Notes under the pieces: model-generated | What the model was told of the DNA's origin: nothing | Seen by the model: the letters and a program-made list of their open reading frames with translations, nothing else | Databases searched by the model: none | Made by a program: the position numbers and the translations under genes | Shown here: in pieces, positions 59,883 through 64,000 of the stretch | Layout: each line of letters starts with the position of its first letter | How positions within the stretch are numbered: the stretch's first letter is position 1 | NCBI RefSeq assembly: GCF_014652875.1 | Contig: NZ_BMZQ01000001.1 | Coordinates: 310,001 to 374,000 of the forward strand | DNA length: 64,000 nt | DNA from: Tianweitania populi | GTDB lineage: Bacteria; Pseudomonadota; Alphaproteobacteria; Rhizobiales; Rhizobiaceae | Reading direction: 5' to 3'

Positions 59883-60352
59883 TGCCCGTGCTGCTTGCCT
59901 GTTTGTTCACCCTGATCTGGCTTGGCATCACCGGTAGCTGGACGCTGCCGAACCTTCTGCTTGGCCTGCTGCTTTCGGCTGTCGCCTTGACGCTGGTGCG
60001 CTTTCAGCTCGGCACGCCGCAAAGTGTGCGGCGTCCTGGAAAGATCGTCGCGCTTCTGGTGCTGTTCATTGTCGAACTCATCAAGTCCGCCTGGCGCGTG
60101 CTGGTGCTGGTGCTGCAACCGCGGATGCAGGTGAAGCCGGGCATCATCGTCTACCCGCTGCGGGTGCAAAGTGATTTCCAGATCGCGCTTTTGGCCAACT
60201 TGATCACGCTGACGCCGGGAACGCTGACGGTCGATGTGACGGCTGACCGCAGCCATCTGATCATCCATGCGCTGGACGCAGCCGATCCCGAGGGCATTCG
60301 CGCCGATATCGAAAGCGGCTTCGAGCGTCGGATTCTGGAGGCATTCGGATGA
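59882..60352 (+). CDS. mrpE: Mrp antiporter subunit E
   Basis: This 156-residue subunit has two membrane helices and a cytoplasmic domain. [16 protein letters not shown] and the conserved [24 protein letters not shown] segment identify MnhE. Its ATG overlaps the mrpD TGA by one base. The stop overlaps mrpF by four bases. Confidence 0.93.
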   Translation: MPVLLACLFTLIWLGITGSWTLPNLLLGLLLSAVALTLVRFQLGTPQSVRRPGKIVALLVLFIVELIKSAWRVLVLVLQPRMQVKPGIIVYPLRVQSDFQIALLANLITLTPGTLTVDVTADRSHLIIHALDAADPEGIRADIESGFERRILEAFG

Positions 60353-60687
60353 ACCTTGCCGCCGACTTCCTATGGATTGCGATCCATGTCGCCTTAGGCG
60401 TACTCAGCCTCGCTTTTCTGATGGCGATGTGGCGCGTGTTGCGTGGACCGACCCTGCCCGACCGGGTGGTGGGGCTCGATACGTTGGTGGTGATTGCGAT
60501 CGGCTTCATCGCGACGATCGGGATCAAGACCGGCTTTACGCTCTATGTCGATATCGCACTGGCGCTGGGATTGGTGGGCTTCCTTGCCACCGTCGCATTC
60601 GCACGCTTTACGCTCAGCCTGCAGGGCAAGATCCAGCAGCGCAGCGACGAGACAGAAAAGCGTTTGAATGGAGAGCAGGGCACATGA
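60349..60687 (+). CDS. mrpF: Mrp antiporter subunit F
   Basis: This 112-residue subunit has three helices. The conserved [21 protein letters not shown] and the acidic residue in the second helix match MnhF. It overlaps mrpE and mrpG by four bases each. Confidence 0.93.
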   Translation: MNLAADFLWIAIHVALGVLSLAFLMAMWRVLRGPTLPDRVVGLDTLVVIAIGFIATIGIKTGFTLYVDIALALGLVGFLATVAFARFTLSLQGKIQQRSDETEKRLNGEQGT

Positions 60688-61055
60688 TGGATGCGATATG
60701 TGACAGCATTGCTGCCATTCTTTTGCTTGTTGGTTCGCTCTTTACTTTGACGGCCGCCATCGGGTTGCTGCGGCTTCCTGATGTATATTCACGCATGCAT
60801 GCCGCTTCAAAGGCCGGAACGCTTGGTTCCTGCGTGATTTTGCTGGCCTTGGCGGTGGTTGAAGCCGATCTGGCGGTCGCCACACGGGTGTTAGCGGCCA
60901 TCGTGTTTTTCATTATAACGGCGCCGATCTCAGCACATCTGCTCGCCCGTGCGGCACTGACCGCAGGTTATCCGCTTTGGCGCGGCTCAGTGCGCAACGA
61001 AATGGATAATATGATTGACGCTCCCGTTTCAAAACCGGCTGAAGCGTCCGAATAG
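60684..61055 (+). CDS. mrpG: Mrp antiporter subunit G
   Basis: This 123-residue subunit has three helices. [19 protein letters not shown] is the MnhG signature. It is the last gene of the operon, so the order A-B-C-D-E-F-G is complete. No strong terminator follows within the next 100 bases. mucR begins 243 bases downstream with its own leader. Confidence 0.93.
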   Translation: MMDAICDSIAAILLLVGSLFTLTAAIGLLRLPDVYSRMHAASKAGTLGSCVILLALAVVEADLAVATRVLAAIVFFIITAPISAHLLARAALTAGYPLWRGSVRNEMDNMIDAPVSKPAEASE

Positions 61056-61154
61056 ACTCCACTTCTCCTGCAGACTGCCCGTCAAATAAGCTATTGCCTC
61101 CCTTCGATGTGCTACAAAAAGGGTTGGCTCAGTGCTCAGTTAGGGTCCTATATT

Positions 61155-61196
61155 AATGAATATTCATTTGACAGGGGCCCAAGTCTTCACCAAATA
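61155..61196 (+). promoter_or_regulatory. mucR promoter region with a perfect palindrome over the -35
   Basis: AATGAATATTCATT (61155-61168) is a perfect 14-base palindrome. A TTGACA -35 (61168-61173) begins at its last base, and CAAATA (61191-61196) is a weak -10 after 17 bases. The AT-rich symmetrical site overlapping the promoter would suit repression, possibly by MucR itself, which binds AT-rich DNA. A 5' leader of about 100 bases would follow. Confidence 0.45.
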
Positions 61197-61298
61197 GGGT
61201 GCATGCTTTATCCCGTTGCGCCGAACGCATGGTGATTTGGCCCATCAGCGCTTCCAGCGCACTAAACAATATCACGAACTGCCTTGGGGCCCCCCATT

Positions 61299-61736
61299 AT
61301 GCAAATTGACGATACTCCTGCTCGTAATGATGATGCTTTGATGGAACTGACCGCCGATGTTGTGGCTGCTTATGTCAGCAACAATTCAGTTCCTGCTTCT
61401 GAATTGCCAAATCTAATTGCCGATATTCACGCTGCATTGGGCCGCGTTGGAAGTTCCGTGGCCGCTGCGGAGCCTGTTGTTCAGGACAAGCAGAAGCCCG
61501 CCGTAAACCCGAAGAAGTCGGTTCACGATGATTACATCGTGTGTCTCGAAGACGGGAAGAAGTTCAAGTCTTTGAAGCGTCACTTGATGACCCATTACAG
61601 CATGACGCCTGAGCAGTATCGCGAGAAGTGGGGCCTCGATTCCAGCTACCCAATGGTCGCGCCGAACTATGCGGCAGCGCGTTCGCAGCTCGCCAAGTCC
61701 ATGGGTCTTGGCCGCAAGCCGAAGGCAGCTCGCTAA
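61299..61736 (+). CDS. mucR: MucR/Ros-family zinc-finger transcription regulator
   Basis: This 145-residue regulator binds AT-rich sites and controls exopolysaccharide, motility and cell-cycle genes in rhizobia and Brucella. The zinc-finger region near residues 82-99 has Cys82, Asp85, His95 and His99 ([18 protein letters not shown]), with Asp in place of the second Cys as in many MucR. It is followed by [17 protein letters not shown] 61299 is preceded by a weak ribosome site (GGGGCC). Its codons are more A/T-ending than in neighbouring genes. It ends with a strong terminator. Confidence 0.93.
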   Translation: MQIDDTPARNDDALMELTADVVAAYVSNNSVPASELPNLIADIHAALGRVGSSVAAAEPVVQDKQKPAVNPKKSVHDDYIVCLEDGKKFKSLKRHLMTHYSMTPEQYREKWGLDSSYPMVAPNYAAARSQLAKSMGLGRKPKAAR

Positions 61737-61760
61737 GCTTTCCGGATTTGATCTGATCGA

Positions 61761-61784
61761 AGCGGCGCCACGGCGCCGCTTTTT
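61761..61784 (+). terminator. Rho-independent terminator after mucR
   Basis: AGCGGCGCC and GGCGCCGCT form a 9-base-pair stem with a 2-base centre, followed by five T residues, 24 bases after the mucR stop. Confidence 0.88.
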
Positions 61785-61806
61785 GATTCTGGGCTGTTTG
61801 CCTGCA

Positions 61807-62100
61807 CTATAGGGCCAGCGGCGCGCCGCTCTGGCCTCGAATCAAGCGATCCAGCGCCTGCTTCATCGCGATATGGCGGTTGAGATCGTAGCTCCAGTGG
61901 CGATTGACGCCACGCAGCCGTTCGCGCTCGATCAAACGGCGCAGTCTGGCGACCAGCTTCAAACGCTCCGGCTTAGGCGATCGAAGGCCCGCAGCCAGAT
62001 CGATCCCGCATAAGATGAACACGGCGGCCGTCTGCCTTGCATGATCGCTATACTCCGCCTTGGCGCGCAGGAACGCGGCCTTTTCTTGTCCGATAGGCAT
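61807..62100 (-). CDS. Hypothetical protein (97 aa)
   Basis: This basic, soluble 97-residue protein has Arg-rich helices (ERLKLVARLRRLIERERLRG) and a Trp/His segment (NRHWSYDLNRHIAMKQALDRL). GGAG eight bases upstream supports the start. It has no signal or membrane segment. I do not recognise the family. It is divergent from the DnaA-like HTH gene across about 208 bases; the SOS-box-like site lies in that spacer. Confidence 0.65.
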   Translation of the reverse strand: MPIGQEKAAFLRAKAEYSDHARQTAAVFILCGIDLAAGLRSPKPERLKLVARLRRLIERERLRGVNRHWSYDLNRHIAMKQALDRLIRGQSGAPLAL

Positions 62101-62241
62101 AGATGAACTCCGCTTGCAAACAGGCGGAGATCATCACCTTGGCCAGGAGGGGGTGGGGATCAGATCCTTGTGCAAAAACACTGCAGAACCACAAATCACC
62201 CCACGAGATCAACATGTTAGATCTTCTCACTGTTCTCGCAT

Positions 62242-62256
62242 GTTCCTTTTTTGTTC
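62242..62256 (+). promoter_or_regulatory. GTTC-N7-GTTC element (alphaproteobacterial SOS-box-like)
   Basis: GTTC (62242-62245) and GTTC (62253-62256) are separated by seven bases (CTTTTTT). This matches the LexA target GTTC-N7-GTTC known in Rhodobacter and other alphaproteobacteria. A third GTTC lies six bases upstream (62232-62235), and TATAAG at 62277-62282 may be a -10. The site is 53 bases before the DnaA-like gene. Confidence 0.5.
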
Positions 62257-62308
62257 ACATGCCAGGACGAACCCGGTATAAGAACGTATTCCTATATCGG
62301 GAGAGCGC

Positions 62309-62722
62309 GTGGTGGGAACGAGTGCGGCAGAACGGGTTGGCCAGATCGAGGACGAATGCGAGGGCGGGGGTGAGGAAGACCGCCAGGGACGCGAAGAAGC
62401 GATCGTGGAACTCTGCGATTGTGTGATCGATCTCGCATCCGCCTTCTACGGCGTTTGCGGCAAGGAGTTGCGGATGCCCGGTCGGTCTCGCGGCCAGGTC
62501 GCGCGTATCCGGCAGATCGCCATGTATGTCGCCCACACCGTCCTCGACATGAGCATGGCCGAGGTCGGCCGCGGCTTCGGGCGTGACCGCACAACCGTGC
62601 TGCATGCCGTTCACCTGATCGAGGACCTGCGCGACGACCCGACCTTCGACGCGATCCTGGCCCGCACCGAACATATCGCCAAGACGGTGATGCGCGGCCG
62701 CAAAGTGTGGAGCCTGCGATGA
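62309..62722 (+). CDS. DnaA domain IV-like helix-turn-helix protein (HdaB-like)
   Basis: This 137-residue protein has an acidic N terminus and a C-terminal DnaA domain IV-like HTH (about 55-120: RSRGQVARIRQIAMYVAH, SMAEVGRGFGRDRTTVLHAV). That segment matches the DnaA-box-binding helix region but lacks the AAA+ part. It resembles Caulobacter HdaB, a DnaA-related protein that modulates replication initiation through the RIDA process; homology is my judgement. GGGAGAG supports GTG 62309. It overlaps the DUF6456 gene by four bases, so the two work in one operon. Confidence 0.75.
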   Translation: MVGTSAAERVGQIEDECEGGGEEDRQGREEAIVELCDCVIDLASAFYGVCGKELRMPGRSRGQVARIRQIAMYVAHTVLDMSMAEVGRGFGRDRTTVLHAVHLIEDLRDDPTFDAILARTEHIAKTVMRGRKVWSLR

Positions 62723-63510
62723 GTGATTTCGAGACACAACAACAGAGCCGCCGCGTGCTGGCCTTCCTGGGAAAACAGGATGCCACGCTGGAAACAACGG
62801 CGACCGGCAAGGTGATGCTGCGCAGCGAGCGCGGGGTGATTGCGGTTGCGGCTGGTGTTGTTGCCGGCCTGCTCAAGCAGCGGCTGGTGGCACGCGATGG
62901 CGATGCGCTCAGCCTGACGGAAGCAGGACAGCTTGCGCGGCGGGAGCAGGCGGACAGCTTCGGTGCGCAGCATCGGGAGCTCGACCAGACCAGCATGGAA
63001 ACGGAAGAGGGTTGGGAAAGCGTCACGATCAACCTGGCGGAATCGCCGCTGGCGCAGATCGCGCGGCGGCGCGGCAAGGATGGGCGAAGCTATTTAAGCG
63101 AGGCGGAGTTGCGGGCCGGCGAGCGGCTGCGCAGCGATTTCACACGCGGCCAGCTGATGCCGAAGCTGGGCGCGACCTGGCAGGCGATGCCGGGTTCAAG
63201 CCGGCGCGGCGGTGGGGCCGGTGGTGCGGTGGACCTGACGGATGCGGCACTCGCCGCGCGCCAGCGGGTGGAAAAGGCCGTGGAAGCGACGGGGCCGGAA
63301 CTGTCCGGCGTGCTGCTCGATATCTGCTGCTTCCTCAAAGGGCTGGAACAGGTGGAAGCCGAGCGCGGCTGGCCGGTTCGGTCGGGCAAGGTGATGCTGA
63401 AGGCCGCCCTTGGTGCGCTGGCGCGCTTTTACGAGCCGCCACGCCCTCATTCGACGCGGCCGCGCAGCTTCCATTGGGGCACAGAAGATTACCGACCGAC
63501 GATCGGTTGA
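62719..63510 (+). CDS. DUF6456 domain protein
   Basis: This 263-residue soluble protein has an N-terminal winged-helix-like region (about 1-75: RRVLAFLGKQDATLETTATGKVMLRSERGVIAVA, RLVARDGDALSLTEAGQLARR) and a C-terminal DUF6456 domain (from about 110: SPLAQIARRRGKDGRSYLSEAELRAGERLRSDFTRGQLMP). The tail has IDLT-like segments and ends HWGTEDYRPTIG. It is translationally coupled to the DnaA-like gene. The winged-helix part implies DNA binding; the function is unknown. Its 3' end faces sufE. Confidence 0.78.
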   Translation: MSDFETQQQSRRVLAFLGKQDATLETTATGKVMLRSERGVIAVAAGVVAGLLKQRLVARDGDALSLTEAGQLARREQADSFGAQHRELDQTSMETEEGWESVTINLAESPLAQIARRRGKDGRSYLSEAELRAGERLRSDFTRGQLMPKLGATWQAMPGSSRRGGGAGGAVDLTDAALAARQRVEKAVEATGPELSGVLLDICCFLKGLEQVEAERGWPVRSGKVMLKAALGALARFYEPPRPHSTRPRSFHWGTEDYRPTIG

Positions 63511-63513
63511 TGG

Positions 63514-63933
63514 TCAGGCAGCGATGGCCTGCGCGTCCGCGCGGATGCGCTGCACCATCGAGCGCAGACCGTTGGAGCGCTGCGGGCTGAGATGTTCGTT
63601 CAAGCCGAGCGTGCGCAAGGTTTCGTCGAAATCGATGGCGAGGATTTCCGACGCGTGGCGGCCGGAATACAGCGCCAGAACGATCGCCACGAGGCCGCGC
63701 ACGATATGGGCGTCAGAGTCGCCCTGATAGGTCATCACCGGATCATGGTCGCCGGACGTCTGGCCGACCAGCCAGACCTGGCTGGCGCAGCCCCGCACCT
63801 TGTGCGCCTCGTCGCGCGCGGCTTCGGGATAGGGCGGCAGGTCCTGGCCCAGCTCGATGACATAGCGGTAACGATCTTCCCAATCATCGAGAAGGGAGAA
63901 GTCCGAGCGGATCGTGTCGATGGAAGCGGTCAT
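63514..63933 (-). CDS. sufE: SufE-family cysteine desulfurase sulfur acceptor
   Basis: This 139-residue protein accepts persulfide sulfur from SufS for iron-sulfur cluster assembly. The active-site Cys is Cys49 in KVRGCASQVW. FDETLRTLGLNEHLSPQRSNGL at the C terminus is the SufE signature. No other suf gene is visible in the remaining 67 bases. Its 3' end lies 3 bases from that of the DUF6456 gene. Confidence 0.93.
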   Translation of the reverse strand: MTASIDTIRSDFSLLDDWEDRYRYVIELGQDLPPYPEAARDEAHKVRGCASQVWLVGQTSGDHDPVMTYQGDSDAHIVRGLVAIVLALYSGRHASEILAIDFDETLRTLGLNEHLSPQRSNGLRSMVQRIRADAQAIAA

Positions 63934-64000
63934 GGCGCGGATATAGGTGACGACGGGCCGAGCGTCATCCAGCCATTGCGGCTGAAATCAAGAAAGCTTC

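Noticed and set aside
62231-62245. GTTC-N6-GTTC as a separate LexA box
   Set aside because: The spacing is six, one short of the N7 required; only the 62242-62256 pair fits.

Overview
The window is a dense, high-GC chromosomal segment of an alphaproteobacterium, most likely a member of the Hyphomicrobiales (Rhizobiales; Phyllobacteriaceae-like). The markers are a MucR/Ros zinc-finger regulator, a frcBCA-type sugar transporter, a betI-betC-betA-betB choline operon, a rhizobial-type (ReAV-like) L-asparaginase, a TIGR03808-type beta-helix protein, a DUF6456 protein beside a DnaA-domain-IV-like protein, and a seven-gene mrp/pha antiporter operon. No rRNA, insertion sequence, prophage or CRISPR array is visible. 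One tRNA-Pro(CGG) is present. Genes are tightly packed, with many ATGA overlaps and convergent stops within a few bases of each other.

Layout. 1-4959: the 3' part of cysQ, a PfkB-type sugar kinase, and a divergent sugar ABC transporter (frcB-frcC-frcA). 5031-14048: glycogen metabolism (glgP, terminator, then glgC-glgA-pgm-glgX). The branching enzyme gene glgB, usual in such clusters, is absent here. 14042-16261: an isolated TadE/TadG-like pair. 16481-18758: tRNA-Pro, small membrane ORFs, an L,D-transpeptidase and a small unknown protein. 18913-22709: sulfate ABC transporter cysP-cysT-cysW-cysA. 22928-24280: an MHS-type MFS permease. 24512-28316: GDP-mannose supply, a phosphomannomutase followed by a fusion of mannose-1-phosphate guanylyltransferase with an AGE-type (not cupin) isomerase domain.

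28323-36935 (minus strand): a choline-O-sulfate to glycine betaine operon (betI, betC, GST, betA, small membrane protein, L,D-transpeptidase lipoprotein, betB), preceded by two tandem DUF3750 genes. A clear BetI-like operator lies just before betI. 37015-38303: L-asparaginase and a coupled unknown protein. 38321-40799: a Tat-exported beta-helix protein, a GreA-type factor and a Doc/AbrB toxin-antitoxin pair whose upstream region carries phased operator-like repeats. 40986-44539: methylmalonyl-CoA mutase (two subunits). 44759-47931: a HerA-like DUF853 ATPase, a third L,D-transpeptidase and a haloacid dehalogenase. 48117-51259: a branched-chain aminotransferase, Fe superoxide dismutase, cytochrome c' and a dihaem cytochrome c. 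51260-54945: a DHA2 multidrug exporter and oligopeptidase B. 55216-61055: mrpABCDEFG. 61299-63933: mucR, an unknown gene, a DnaA-domain-IV-like (HdaB-like) gene with an SOS-box-like upstream element coupled to a DUF6456 gene, and sufE.

Taken together the region handles carbon storage, sulfur uptake, osmoprotectant synthesis, ion homeostasis and envelope modification. The least explained parts are the DnaA-like/DUF6456 operon with its GTTC repeats, the DUF3750 pair joined to the bet operon, the cell-wall genes inside that operon, and the GMP-AGE fusion.
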